A stretch of 64,000 nt of DNA from Protea cynaroides (GCA_028583415.1 CM053276.1:12049774-12113773), one strand, 5' to 3'; counted from the stretch's first letter, positions 1-10,980 are shown. Made by a program: numbers and translations. The notes: generated by a model from the sequence alone, not told the origin.

Positions 1-10
1 TCTGATACCA
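1..10 (-). other. Primer-binding site of a minus-strand LTR retrotransposon
   Basis: The first ten bases are the reverse complement of TGGTATCAGA, the initiator-Met tRNA primer site used by most plant copia and many gypsy elements. They lie two bases from the LTR that follows. The internal region of the element therefore extends left, out of the window. Confidence 0.8.
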
Positions 11-12
11 AC

Positions 13-450
13 TGTTAGAAAATTATGTGTTTAGGGTTTCAATGAAACACATTCTCCATCCATACAGTTACCATAGAACACAATAGAGAAGCCATAAACA
101 AAGAACATAAAGACATACCTGTCTGTGAAGAGATTAATTTCCCATATACTTCACGACGCTCTAAGCTTTGATCGAAATCCCTCGACTACAGTCTTCCACA
201 GCCTCCAGAGGATATCCTGACGTCTCTTGCTAATGGATGCAGAGAACTGATTAACTGTGGTTGTGGGGACTCTAACCCTGTATTTATAGAATACAGATGT
301 AACCCTAAAACCTTTCCACAATAGAATTAGGGTTACCAAACCTATCTTATACCATGTGACAAATCAAACCAAACCGGTTATACCGTGTCAATCAGACTCT
401 CACTGAATTAACTAGTTTAGATAATTAATTAAGCCCACATAAATCTAACA
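13..450 (-). mobile_element. LTR (438 bp), probably Ty1/copia 5' LTR on the minus strand
   Basis: The segment is bounded by the inverted repeat TGTTAGA...TCTAACA, typical LTR termini. Read on the minus strand it ends CA, followed two bases later by the primer site, so it is the 5' LTR of an element pointing left. A TATA box (TATAAATA, minus strand, 281-288) fits an LTR promoter. The right edge abuts sequence homologous to about 10,990, so the LTR cuts into duplicated block A. The small ORF inside is not a gene. The copia assignment rests on LTR size and termini only. Confidence 0.8.
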
Positions 451-785
451 TTACTGCCCTTACGATCTTCAAAGCATCAATAGAAGCATAAGCCGCAGCC
501 ATCATCAAATCTCTTTGGATTCCAGTGTTGTAATTTGTTTTCTTTCAAACTGAAGATGGAATGATCTACCGGTTAAACGATCGATCATACTTTATTGAAT
601 AAAAATTAAGTGTATTTTGAGAATTTTAGGGTACCTTTCGCTTGTTTAAAGTCTCCTATTGTTCTCATCTCTCCATCTTCCCTTATTTCCAGTTTGGTAT
701 TTTCAAGGAATGGATTTTTACTTTTTTAATAAAGAATTTAATTAAATAGGGAGAAGAACAAAATGCAATGGAAGGCTAGTGTTAA

Positions 786-2385
786 AATTAAGTTGTAATA
801 TTCTCATTATGTAAAATTCCCTTTCTACCCTTTAGTTAGATCGACTATATGTCATTATTTTATATTTGTATAAATAGTTCCTTTTGTACTGTTATCAATC
901 ATAATAGAAAACAGCTTTAGTTTCGATCTGAGTCATCCACTGACAGGGTATCAGAGCATTCTTATTTTTTTCCTTTCTTTGTGAATCCTGCTTGTTTTAA
1001 GGAAGTTCTTCCAGATCCTTCGTTCCTCTTGTATTTCTCTCCGTTCTTCAGAATATTGAAGAAAGTTCTTACAATTTGTGGAGTTCCTGTAATTTTTTTT
1101 TTTTTTGGATATCTTGGAGTTAGGGTTCGGTTTCATGGATTGTTGAACGCTTGATTACTTTCGTTTGCTCAAATCTATGATTGGTTCGATAATCTACCTT
1201 ACTTCTAAAGTTAGTTCTGTGTTTTTCACAACTTTTAGTTGAGATTGTGTTCTTTGCTATGTTCTTGCGCTTCCGTTTGTTCTTGGTGATTTCTTGGGTT
1301 CTTTAGCAGTCTGTCTCTGATTTGCGTGTCATTTGAAGTCTGGTATTGTCCGCTGGTCTGCTGTTTGTGAATTTCTCTTGAGTCTAGTGTAAATTTGAGT
1401 GTGATTGACTGTCAATAGTTGAAGTTTCTTGCAAGAGTGTCCAATAATGTCAACCCCTACAGCCTCTGCCACTTCTGGTTTTGCATTTCCATCCCCACTT
1501 CTTCTCTATTCGTCAGATAATCCTGGTTAGGTCTTAGTCACTCAACCTCTGGATGGTACCAATTATTAGTCCTAGAAACGTGCCATGCGGCTTGCTTTAG
1601 GGGTCAAGAACAAGTGCTCCTTCATTGATGGCACTGTCGATCGTCTTGATGATGATGCCAATTCTGCCACTTTTTGGGATCAATGTGACAGAATGGTAAT
1701 GTCATGGATCTGCAATTCTCTAGTCAAGAACCTTCAAGGGGTGGTTCTTTATGCAAAGAATTCTAAAGCACTTTGGCTAGAATTGGAAAATCGTTTTTCC
1801 CAAGGGGATGTGCCGCGTATATATAAATTGAAGCGGCAGATCTCTCTCCTTCGGCAAGACATGATGGCAGTTTCTAAGTATTTCTCTTCTCTGAAGAATT
1901 TGTGGGATGAGTTAGGCTCATACGTTCCTATTCCAGAGTTTTCTTGTGGGGTACCTCTCGAAGTGTACATGTGATCTTATGAAGAAGCTTCTAGACCAAG
2001 CACAAACAGAACAGGTCTATCACTGTTAGTACACACATATTAACTATGTCATCATTACCGTCTGCTACAAAGGCATATTCCTTGGTGCTTCAAGAGGAAC
2101 GCCAACGAGGTCTTTGTGTGTCACAGGTCAGCCTTGAGAATGTTGCTTGTGCAGTAAGTCGAGGTAAATCAGGATATCCACGTCTTGGTGAGCATTTTCT
2201 CAAGTCCCACAATACATCCTCTGGTCATGTCCAGCCGAATGATTCAAGAAATATCAGTCGTTGACCTCTCTGTTCCCACTATAGCAAATACGGACATACG
2301 AAGGAGAACTGCTTTGATCTCCATGGATTCCCCCCAACTTTGGTCCCAAGCCACAACGGTTTACTCGGAGGCATCCTCTTTGACA
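786..2385 (+). mobile_element. Truncated copia-type retrotransposon
   Basis: Homologous DNA at about 12,505-12,525, and inverted at about 51,041, reads straight through 'ctagtGTTAAcaatc'. Here the same site is split, with GTTAA at 781-785 and again at 2,386-2,390, flanking about 1.6 kb. Inside are an LTR-like promoter end (TATAAATA at 869-876, ending TGACA at 945), a primer site (GGTATCAGAGC, 947-957), a leader and a gag. No protease, integrase, reverse transcriptase or 3' LTR is present. The first bases after the duplication are not a canonical TG, so the left LTR edge (780 or 786) is uncertain. Confidence 0.8.
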
Positions 2386-2390
2386 GTTAA
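1447..2390 (+). pseudogene. Copia Gag pseudogene (UBN2-type, with decayed zinc knuckle)
   Basis: The ATG at 1,447 opens a serine/threonine-rich start, then 'LDGTNY.S.KRAMRLAL', the usual N-terminal box of copia Gag. In-frame stops interrupt it, and the W of the NYSSW motif is now TAG. The best open part is 1,585-1,974, with the 'WDQCDRMVMSWI' and 'SKALWLELENRF' boxes of the UBN2/Retrotran_gag family. A frameshift follows before 2,046. At 2,271-2,312 lies a CCHC knuckle whose second Cys is Tyr (CSHYSKYGHTKENC). It cannot make a working Gag. The substitutions visible are mostly G to A on the coding strand. Confidence 0.9.
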
Positions 2391-4901
2391 CAATCCATTG
2401 AAGGACTTCAATCTCTCTCCAACATCTCTTTTTGTCTTTTTCATTTTTATTTTTATTTTTTAAAGTTTATATAAAAATCTTTATTTTGATATATGATAAA
2501 TTCCAGGATAATAGATGGAGCTAGAGGGATTAGACAAGAAGAGAGGATCTTTTTCCGGAATGAATATTCTAAGGTGTCTTTTTGGTATTATTTTTCTTTG
2601 GAAAATTACTCATTGCACCGATGAATATAAAGTAGAAGAGTATAAGAAAATAATCCCAAGAGATAGCTCAGTTGATAATGATCAACACTTCAAATCAGTT
2701 ACGTCTATTTATCCGAAAAACCAAAGTATAAGAAAGAGAAATTCATCCAGAACTTCAAGCTTTCAGCATTAGGGGAAACTATGAAAGAACTATGGAGATA
2801 TGGGATGGGGTGGCTCAGCCCATTTGGGCAGATATGGGCCTGGAATTTTCATATCAGGCCCATCTTATGTATGATTTTTAAGTTATTGCCAGCTTTTGTC
2901 CCAGCTCAATATTAAGTATTTTTTTTTGGTAAAAGGCTCAAGATTAAGGATGAACTTAATTAAAAATGCATCTTTTGTTGTAGGGTTTTACTTTCATTAA
3001 AAGAATTGTATTATTTTAGGAAGTAAAATAAAAAAAGGTTACAAAAACTAAATGAAAGCCCCCATCTTTATTAGATGCCCTCGTATACAATCTCAATTAT
3101 TTTTTTGGTTGAACGTATATGATCTCATTAACGCCTTTGCTGGTGCAAGGGCCGCACAACTTGACAGCAATCTTTCTTTTATATTTATTTATTTCAATCT
3201 ACTAATAAAGATGAATATTTTAGACAATACATTTGTACGTATGTTATAGTAATATTTATTTTAATGCATATGTGTTGTATTGTGACAGTTATAAATATGA
3301 TTTTAATGCATTGGTATGTGTGCCAAGCATCCAATCCATCCGATCTTCAACGGGCAGGCTGGCTGACAATAGAGGATATTTTTCTAAATAAACTATGCTC
3401 CTTTTGTCGGCTACATTACATCAGTTTGGTTGTTACGCCGCCCATTGCCTATACTGATATCCTTGTATAAGAGCTGATTTTATTTAATAATTTTTTTTTG
3501 AAGTAATATTTGGTCATGATCTTAATAAGAAAAAAAAAATACTCCCTGAGTTGGGTGTCAAAATTAACACCGAACCGGAAAAACCTATCGGACCATACCA
3601 AAAAAATCTGAACCAAACCAGATTGAAGTCCTTATTAGTTGGTCATTGGTACTGATCGGATTGATCGAAATTAGAAAAAGGATAAAAATCCAATATAACA
3701 AATAAAATTCAATATTTATAAACATTAATTTTTTATTATCTGTAAAATTAAAATTGACCATAATTGGCAATAATTACAGTCTTTGTTAATGACTAACAAA
3801 ATATATTCGAAAATTCAGAAACATCTACAATAGATGATCATAAAAAAAAATTAGTACATTTTAGAATATCTTTAGGCTTGCTTTTGTGAAATTCTACAAT
3901 CAGTATAATTCACCCTATACAAATTTATTGAAAATACTAATGGTTCTTTTTTTTTCTTTTTCTTTTTTTGGGTAAGAATACTAGTGGTGTTAAAACATCA
4001 CTTTATTGGAATTACTAGTTTTGGGCTTAAGCCCAATTGGGATCAAAACAATCTGAAGCATACAAAAGAAATTTAATACATTCATCTCAGGGAATGTATC
4101 AAGTCTTCAACTAAAAAGCATAACATTGCGATTAAGAATGTAAATCGACCCAGCTTTGGCTTAGTTGGTTTGATCCAGTTTGGTTTGAGATATATTAGAC
4201 ATAAACTAAAATCTAATTAATTAATAATTGGCTCCAAATGGCCAAACTATAATCGATTACTAATTTGTTCCGTAAGTCTTGGCTGAGGGTTTAGGAAAGT
4301 ATGGGATCTGTCGAAATCAAACAAAGGAGTTCATGTAAATATTGGATTTAAAATAGATATGGAGCCCGAGCCATCATATATATGTGATATAGAACGACCC
4401 ACTTTTGGTTTGGACAAGTTGATCTTCAATTTCAACTCTTAATCTCTTAATGGAGGATCCAAGAGAGAATCTTAAAGACACTGTAGAGGCTATCTATGTT
4501 ATTTTTATAAACTGGTTTTCTATCAGTTTAAAACCATCAATTTTTGGTTCAAACTAAATCCAAACTGATCGATTTCATTATATAAAACCAAATCGATTAT
4601 ATACGGTTCAATTTAGTTCTTAATTGCCAGTTTCGATTCAATTAGCGATTTTGGTTCATTATTGAAGCCCTTATCTGCAACTAACTGCAACTACGACTGT
4701 TATCCCTTGGAGCCAAATCATGTAAAAATTAAACATGAAAAGCCTTTCTTTTTATCCCTTTCTCTTTATTTTGGGTTTCTCGGTCTGTACCAAGGCTTCA
4801 ACCTTTGCTTTGCTTTGTGCAATGTGCAATGTTACCGGGAAAGAAACTGCATTGTTAGTCTTCTTTTTTTTCTTCTTTTTTTCTTTTTTATGAACTCAAC
4901 G

Positions 4902-4904
<3 letters not shown>

Positions 4905-4936
<32 letters not shown>
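4905..4936. repeat. (AG)n microsatellite
   Basis: Uninterrupted AG dinucleotides. The homologous position in block B (about 13,939-13,963) also has an AG tract, so the repeat predates the duplication. Confidence 0.95.
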
Positions 4937-4940
<4 letters not shown>

Positions 4941-5940
4941 GATCCTTGAGCGGTGGTGTTTTCCAATCACGTCATTACAGTCTAGCCAACTTCAAGCCCG
5001 GGCCAAGATCATCCGTTGGGCAGGAATGATGTATTAGAATTGGACCGGTTCGGCTCGGCTCGGCTAGACTCTGCTTGCCTTACCTGGCTCACTTACAATT
5101 TCTCTAGCAGGGCTGTAATAGGGTTGGGTTTGGTCACACATTTTAAAACTCCAGCCCAACCCTGAGTCCACTTATCTAGGCCTAGGCTCAGCTCCGGCCT
5201 AGACTGCCCTAACGCAAGGCCTAAAAAATCTGACCCGGCCCGCCTTCAGTGGTGGGCCGGGCTGATCCTGATTGACCCTGACCATGGGAAGGGGGAAGGG
5301 AGATGCAGGGGCTGGGATAAGCTAGGGAGAAGAAAAAAAATAATAATAAGAAGAAGAAGGTGGAGTCGGGCTGGGCTCAGCCCAAGGTCTCAACGAGGTT
5401 ACCATGATGGCCCAATGACGGGGCACAAAAGGGAATCAGAGTCAAAAGGGTTTTGTCACCTGTCAGTGTCAATTAGAAAGACCCTTTAGTCAATTAGAAA
5501 GACCCTTTAGAATAGGATGGTCTAGTTCTATTTCCGGTTTCTTAACGGTGCTAAACACTTAAAGCCTACCTCTAAGGGGTTATATGAGATTGAAAATTTT
5601 GAGTTTTCTTCTATAAGAAAGTTTTATAACAAATATGTACATTTAAAGATTTATATAGAACTAGAAAGTTTGGTAGGAATAAGTCTACCATGAATGAAAA
5701 CATGACCAATATCATAACCTGAATCTTATTGAATCTAATTCAACAAACCTTTCAATTAAATTGATTTACCCAAAATAAATTTATATTTTACCTTTTCTCT
5801 CCAATTATGACTTCAAGTCCCTCCTACAATGGCTTGAATTAAACATCAATACATTTAGAAGATCATCACCAATAGCCCTCAACAACACCTACATCAAATA
5901 AAATTTAAAATTCAGATCATTCAATTGAACATATTTCATA

Positions 5941-6940
5941 GCTGTCATCCATGTCAACAATCCAGATTTAAACGGTTTTGGATGATTTCGATTCCAACGG
6001 GTTCTTAAGTAATTTATCAGCTCAGCAACCATAGGAAATTTGTCCCAAAATCATCCCTCCCAGTCAGTGTTTGGTCCCAAAACCTTTCCATTTAATCACA
6101 AGGCAGTTTTGAGACTAGTTTTAGTAGTTAGGTTCTGGGATGGTTTCCCAGTTTCAGACCCAAATTTGACACTCTTACAAATATTTGATCATTATCGAAA
6201 CACTTAACATGGAGGGTTGTATGAACAATGTTGTTACCTATGCCCATCAATAGGATCCAGCATATGGAGAGAAAATGCCAACTTTTCTTCTATGGACCTG
6301 GGGAAGGAATCTGCGGTAGAGACCGGTGATCATGATGGATCATTCAATCAAGGGCAAGGTTTTAGGGATTGGCCAAATTCGACCAGATATTATCCCATGA
6401 GCATCTGAGTCCGAACCATTAACTAGGGTTGTTTCAAGTCGTGCTAAGTGATTTTTGAGAATTTTTGGGCTGATTCGAGAAAGATAGAGAATGAGGTAAT
6501 ATATGGTGTACTCCTATTTTGTTGTTCCGAGAACCTTTCTAAACCTTTTCCCGAATCCTAATAGCCAAATATGTCTATTGGGGGGATTGGATTACTGGTG
6601 ATAAAACATAAAATGTGGCATTTTGTTCTCATTTTACTATTCTATCTTAACTCTCCCATAAAGAACAACCTTTACGAAATACTTGAATTATGAAATATAT
6701 AAAATCATTCCCATACCCTGGTGATTCATCTTTCAAGTGGACCTGTATCAAATTCAGGAAAAAAAAAAAATTTATATCCCAAAATTTTAATGCATTTTAA
6801 AATATTTTTTTTGATAACAGCGATGTAGTGTCAAATTCTATTGACACCACTACATCAGTGTCCATCGGATCGATGAAAAACCCATTCTTTGTCCGATGTA
6901 AATTTCAATAATGCCATTGGTATTTGAGATGACCAGGGAT
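5941..6940. other. Intergenic, no gene recognised
   Basis: AT-rich sequence with short ORFs only. I see no domain, splice-consistent coding series or clear transposon end. The 63-codon ORF at 6,217 resembles nothing I know. Confidence 0.6.
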
Positions 6941-7185
6941 CCAAAGAGGGGATTCAAATCGTCTCCTCCCTTAGATTCGGGAGGAGGGATGACGGCCTGG
7001 ATAGATGATCGCCACCTGGTTTCGAGTGAATCCGAACCATCCATTTCAGTCGATACCCCAGTCGACAAGCTGAGTCGACAGGGATGTTGGCTCGGATAGA
7101 CGGCCATCCATCCAAGCCGCCACCCCTCCTCTTGAATCTCAGAGAAGAGACTATGTGGATCCCCAAAGAGGGTACCAAAAAAATC
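6940..7185. mobile_element. Foldback MITE (GGATTC...CGTCTCCTCCC family), copy 1
   Basis: About 70 bases at the left (GAGGGGATTCAAATCGTCTC..., with an internal 'CTCCC...GGGAG' mini-hairpin) are matched in reverse complement at the right end (...GATTCAAGAGGAG... on the minus strand). The whole segment can fold as an imperfect hairpin. A relative with the same start (AATCGTCTCCTCCCT) and mini-hairpin lies at about 42,152-42,388. Long terminal inverted repeats and small size fit a Mutator-type MITE. I could not fix the target duplication. Confidence 0.65.
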
Positions 7186-7280
7186 AGTGTTAATAGGCCA
7201 TTGACTCTTTTAGGTCTTCTTAATAGGTCATTGACCCTTTTTTTTTTCTTAGTTTTCTTTATGTACTTTACAAACACACA

Positions 7281-8156
7281 GTTATGAGAGAGAGGGAAGA
7301 GAGCGCAGAGTGCTACAATTCCTTAAGTTCATAAAAGTTGCTCCTTTGATATAGACGACAGTTTTGAAGAATGCTACAATTCCTTAGGTTTATAAAAATT
7401 GATCCTTTGATATAGACAGTTTCGAAGAATGGTAGAGTTCCTTAGGTTTGCAAAAATTGATCCTTTGATATAGACACTCATGAAGAATGCTACAGTTCCA
7501 TAGGTTTATAAAAAAATTGCTCCTTTGATATAGACAGGTTTATAAAAATTGATCCTTTGATGTAGACAGTTTCGAAGAATGGTAGAGTTCCTTAGGTTTG
7601 TAAAAATTGATCCTTTGATATAGACAGTTATGAAGAATGCTACAGTTCCATAGGTTTATAAAAAATTGATCCTTTGATATAGACAGGTTTATAAAAATTG
7701 ATCCTTTGATGTAGACAGTTTCGAAGAATGGTAGAGTTCCTTAGGTTTGTAAAATTGATCCATTGATATAGACAGTTTTGAAGAATGCTACAATTCCTTA
7801 GGTTTATAAAAATTGATCCTTTGATATAGACAGTTTCGAAGAATGGTAGAGTTCCTTAGGTTTGCAAATTTGATCCTTTGATATAGACACTCATGAAGAA
7901 TGCTACAGTTCCATAGGTTTATAAAAAAATTGCTCCTTTGATATAGACAGGTTTATAAAAATTGATCCTTTGATGTAGACAGTTTCGAAGAATGGTAGAG
8001 TTCCTTAGGTTTGTAAAATTGATCCTTTGATATAGACACTTATGAAGAATGCTACAGTTCCATAGGTTTATAAAAAAATTGCTCCTTTGATATAGACAGT
8101 TTTGAAGAATGCTACAGTTCCTTAGGTTTATAAAAATTGCTCCTTTGACATTGCAG

Positions 8157-8202
<46 letters not shown>

Positions 8203-8260
8203 AAAGAGCACAGAGTGCTACAATTCCTTAGGTTGATAAAAATTGCTCCTTTGATATAGA
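7281..8260. repeat. 55-60 bp minisatellite with higher-order pattern
   Basis: Seventeen occurrences of the core 'cctttgatatagac' (with variants gatgtagac and cattgatatag) within units of about 30-60 bp reading roughly 'gaatgctacaattccttaggtttataaaaattgatc'. Variants alternate (ttcgaagaatggtagag, tatgaagaatgctacag, short unit beginning aggtttataaaaatt), giving a higher-order repeat of about 140-180 bp. A (GA)n tract sits at 8,163-8,200, and both borders carry 'gttatgagagaga...agagtgctacaattcctta'. The array lies directly upstream of TIR gene 1. Confidence 0.9.
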
Positions 8261-8565
8261 CAGTTAGGAGGGTTATACCTGAGGTGTCTGAGAACAGTTC
8301 CTTGCGTATCCTTGTTTCTTTTTTGAGATTTCATCGCCGTCGAGCTAGGAGGATTATACGTGAGGTTTCCTGGTGTCCGTCGTGATATGCGAATAATTCA
8401 TCCTTTGCATACTGAAGCTGAGAGAAAAAGAAGTGAGTTCATTGTAGTTTCAACAACGAATCGGAAATCCTCTAACTTGACAGCAGTATGACATCGGTAA
8501 TATCTCAGTCGCTCTTCGTCTGACAGAGCAGGGGAGGTATGTAAATAATTCAATGTTTTGGTTTA

Positions 8566-8585
8566 CATATATATATATATATATA
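8566..8585. repeat. (AT)n microsatellite upstream of TIR gene 1
   Basis: Short AT tract followed by 'agtatcagagc', which resembles a retroelement primer site but has no LTR attached. Confidence 0.8.
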
Positions 8586-8631
8586 GTATCAGAGCTTATC
8601 GTATGCCTATCCGATCTGTTTTAGATCGGTA

Positions 8632-8690
8632 ATGAGTTCCGTTCCTCTGTTAAAATTGCTTTGCCTGCGGCTGTGGAACGTTAAGTTTTG
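8632..8690 (+). pseudogene. Decayed first exon of TIR gene 1
   Basis: The sequence 'atgagtt...taaaattgctttgcc' with its 'gcggctgtgg' continuation is clearly homologous to exon 1 of TIR gene 2 (43,088-43,152). Net indels of about 8 bases separate its ATG from the conserved 'KIALP' frame. In the frame that would encode KIALPAAVER there is no upstream ATG before a stop. The ancestral first exon is therefore probably non-functional here. Confidence 0.6.
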
Positions 8691-9020
8691 GGTCGGGATT
8701 TCTGCAGTCGCCATCTATGGTCGCCGACTCTGGAAATTGCGGACCGTGGCAGCTATGCTCTTTCCGGTTCGTTCGGCCGTCCAGGTTTGAATGTAAATTA
8801 AAAAAAAAAATACAACAACAACAACAACTCTGTTTTGGCCGCAAGTACAGTAAGAAAGTTGCAAGTTTGATTTTTATTTTATTATTATAAAACATTCTGT
8901 TTTGGCCTCAAGTACTCACAGCCATTACCGGTATTTTTCCGGCCAAAGGGCTATCGCCGGGATTGATTGAAGGGTCACCGGACTCCCCTGCCCCTTCCTG
9001 CGCATCATTGCGTGCTCGAC
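8690..9020. repeat. TIR-gene upstream block shared with the inverted ghost copy
   Basis: The segment around 8,880-9,010 ('cattctgttttggc...', 'ggccaaag...gccgggatt', 'cccttcctg') is found in reverse complement at about 52,350-52,470. This shows that the inverted block at 50,920-52,560 derives from the same gene unit. Confidence 0.8.
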
Positions 9021-9324
9021 TGAACATTAGCGGATAATGGTGGCATTTTTTGAAAATTTGCATACTGCTTGAGGGCATTTATGTCTTTTAGCACTCGACG
9101 TTAGCGAATAATGGTGGCATTTTGAAAATTTGCTTTATTGCTTGAGGGCATTTATGTCTTTTAGCACTGAACTGAACGTTAGCAGATAATGGTGGCATTT
9201 TTTGAAAATTTGCTCTATTGCTTGAGGGCATTTATGTCTTTTAGCACTCGACTGAACGTTAGCGGATAATGGTGGCATTTTTGAAAATTTGTTCTATTGC
9301 TTGAGGGCATTTATGTCTTTTAGA
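9021..9324. repeat. Four-copy ~78 bp tandem repeat in the TIR gene 1 upstream region
   Basis: Four units each contain 'ggataatggtggcatttt' and 'ttgagggcatttatgtc'. The corresponding place in the inverted ghost copy (about 52,275-52,350, minus strand) has a single diverged unit. The array therefore expanded after the copies separated. Confidence 0.9.
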
Positions 9325-9783
9325 AAATACCTACCTCTCTGGAGGTTGGTGTTTTCTTTCCTATTAAGGGAGAGAGAGGGAGAGCTACAGTTTCTTTGAC
9401 GTCCTCGAGAGAGAGAGAACAGAGAGCTTCTTTGATTTTTTTTTGAAGGAAATGATAATTTATTACTAAGTACATGAATGGCTCAGCGGCTCTTAACTTT
9501 GGAATATATGTAGCCGTGCTTGCTTCAATCTTTTTCCACGCGTAATTTATCCTTGTTGTTCACTGTCTCTATTCAGGATGAGGAATGAGTTTCAGCAAAA
9601 ATTTGGATGTCAAGGATGATCGAGGGGTATACCAAAAAAAAAATGGAAAAAAAGGAAGATCAATGGACTTTACCAAAAATAAAAAAGGACCAATGTGTTT
9701 TGTTGTTAATTCTTATTCTCATTTGTTTAATCAAATACAAAGCGATAAGCCAAACATTATTCTCCCTTGGTATAACAAGTCGG

Positions 9784-10214
9784 ATGCTGCCTTATGATGT
9801 TTTCATTAGTTACCGTGTGAAAGAAACGAGGTTGAACATTGCTACATTGCTATACGATCGTTTTGTCGATTTAAAACTCCATCCATTCTTGGACTACAAG
9901 ACCATAAATCACGGCAACGACCTCCAGAGGAATATTGAATCTGCTATACGAGACTGTAAGGTTGGAGTGGTCATCTTCTCTCCAGATTATTGCAATTCTC
10001 GTTACTGTCTCGATGAGTTGGCTCTTCTAATGGAATTAAAGAAGAAGGTCATTCCTATCTTCTATAATGTCAACCCCTATGATCTTGTGCTTCTGGACGA
10101 TAACAATAATTTTACAGACGACCAATTACATCGGTTTAAATTGGCCCTTCAACAGGTCAAAGGCAAGATGGGCTTTGTGTTTGATCCGAGCAATGGGTAA
10201 GCTCTCTCTCTCTC

Positions 10215-10248
<34 letters not shown>

Positions 10249-10559
10249 CCCGCCCGCCTGCCCGCCCGCCTGCCTGCCTGCCTTACCATTTATATGCTTT
10301 TTCTTTTTTGCCTCTTCAATTCTCTTGTCCCTTCGAGTAACCATTTTAGTAATTTTAGTTATTGGGTGATTCAAATTTTCAAGTTCTTAACAATTACCTT
10401 TTTTCAAGTTCTATAGTATGGTTTCCTTTGATTTTGAATCATTTTGATTAATGGTTTTCCAATGGCTCTTCCAGGGATTGGTCGGATCTATTAAAACAAG
10501 TATCCAACAGCGTGGTGAAAATCCTGATGGATCTAGAGGCTGATGGATCTAGAGGCTGA
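9784..10559 (+). CDS. TIR-only protein gene 1 (two coding exons, altered N-terminus)
   Basis: Join 9,784-10,196 and 10,475-10,559, with donor GG|GTAAGC and acceptor CTTCCAG|GG, gives 165 residues. It matches the plant TIR-only class (BdTIR/AtTIR-type): strand A 'YDVFISYR', 'LYDRFVDLKLHPFLDY', BB-loop region 'TINHGNDL', 'AIRDCKVGVVIFSP', then 'YCNSRYCLDELALL', whose Glu78 occupies the NADase catalytic position, then 'KKVIPIFYNVNP' and the C-terminal 'GDWSDLLKQVS' helix in exon 2. TIR domains of this class cleave NAD+ and signal in immunity; I infer that role only from family. Oddities: the usual 'HRGxDTR' box is 'YRVKETR', and the acceptor found in gene 2 is lost (see findings). The frame is open upstream to 9,607, adding a Leu/Ile-rich stretch (VLLLILILICLIK) derived from former intron. 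The start at M9,784 is my conservative choice. Confidence 0.75.
10202..10285. repeat. Intronic (CT)n followed by CCCG/CCTG repeats
   Basis: It begins directly after the gene 1 splice donor: about 45 bases of CT repeats, then 'cccgcccgcctgcctgcc' tetranucleotides. TIR gene 2 has a CT tract at the same place (43,731-43,753). Confidence 0.95.
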
Positions 10560-10980
10560 AGAAAATAAATTACCACGTCAATAGAAACATACATTTTCAT
10601 GCAGAATTAAGCTTTGTTTCTATTCATGCGATGAGTTTGCCATATATAATAGTAAAAATGTTTATTGTAACTTGTTTATGTAAGACTAGTAATTTACTGC
10701 ATTTTGAAATGATCTAAATGAAAATTTTTTATTGTGCCTTGTTCTAATCTTACAAAAAACAATAGATTCCAACCTTTTCTTGAGTGATGCTGTGGCTACC
10801 CTTTCTAAGTGATATAACTGGTAACTAGCATATCAGGAGATCCTCCCACGTGGTCAATCAATCTCATTTTTATTTATGGGTCTTGCTTTGTGACATCAGC
10901 CGACGTCATGGAACATTAACAATGATACCTTTTGGAAGCATGAGATTGGTTGTAAATAGATGGCATAAGCAGCATATGAC
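10560..10980 (+). repeat. TIR gene 3' flank, shared with blocks C and D
   Basis: The 3' flank ('gaattaagctttgtttc', 'gccatatataatag', 'gatgctgtggctaccc', 'acgtggtcaatcaatctc', 'gtcatggaacattaac') recurs at 15,735-16,120 (+) and, inverted, at about 51,790-52,200. Only its first bases recur behind gene 2 (about 43,925-43,990). Confidence 0.85.

Larger units (their letters stand above)
451..5940 (+). repeat. Block A: TIR-gene downstream flank, copy of 10,981-15,370
   Basis: From 'gatcttcaaagcatcaat' (about 471) onward this block runs colinear with the DNA following TIR gene 1 (block B). Clear anchors are 520-730 with 11,060-11,230 and 12,330-12,500, 3,690-3,780 with 12,750-12,840, 3,840-5,030 with 12,900-14,090, and 5,390-5,720 with 14,840-15,120. 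Differences are the copia remnant (786-2,385) and about 1.1 kb around 2,520-3,660 seen only here. The matching TIR gene would lie left of the LTR, outside the window. Apart from the copia remnant I see no gene in it. The stretch 5,090-5,420 is a GC-richer 'gcccaaccc'-type intergenic repeat present in both blocks. Confidence 0.85.

Noticed and set aside
2515..2772. 85-codon ORF in block A as a real gene
   Set aside because: Absent from block B and without a recognisable motif. It could be part of a small insertion, but no coding evidence.
5090..5420. SINE or tRNA-derived element in the 'gcccaaccc' region
   Set aside because: I could not find A-box/B-box promoter motifs or a tRNA-like fold. 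It is left as an unclassified repeat.
8585..8600. Retrotransposon primer site ('agtatcagagc') upstream of TIR gene 1
   Set aside because: Only a partial match, follows an AT repeat, and no LTR ends at it. The region after it aligns with TIR gene 2 exon 1 instead.
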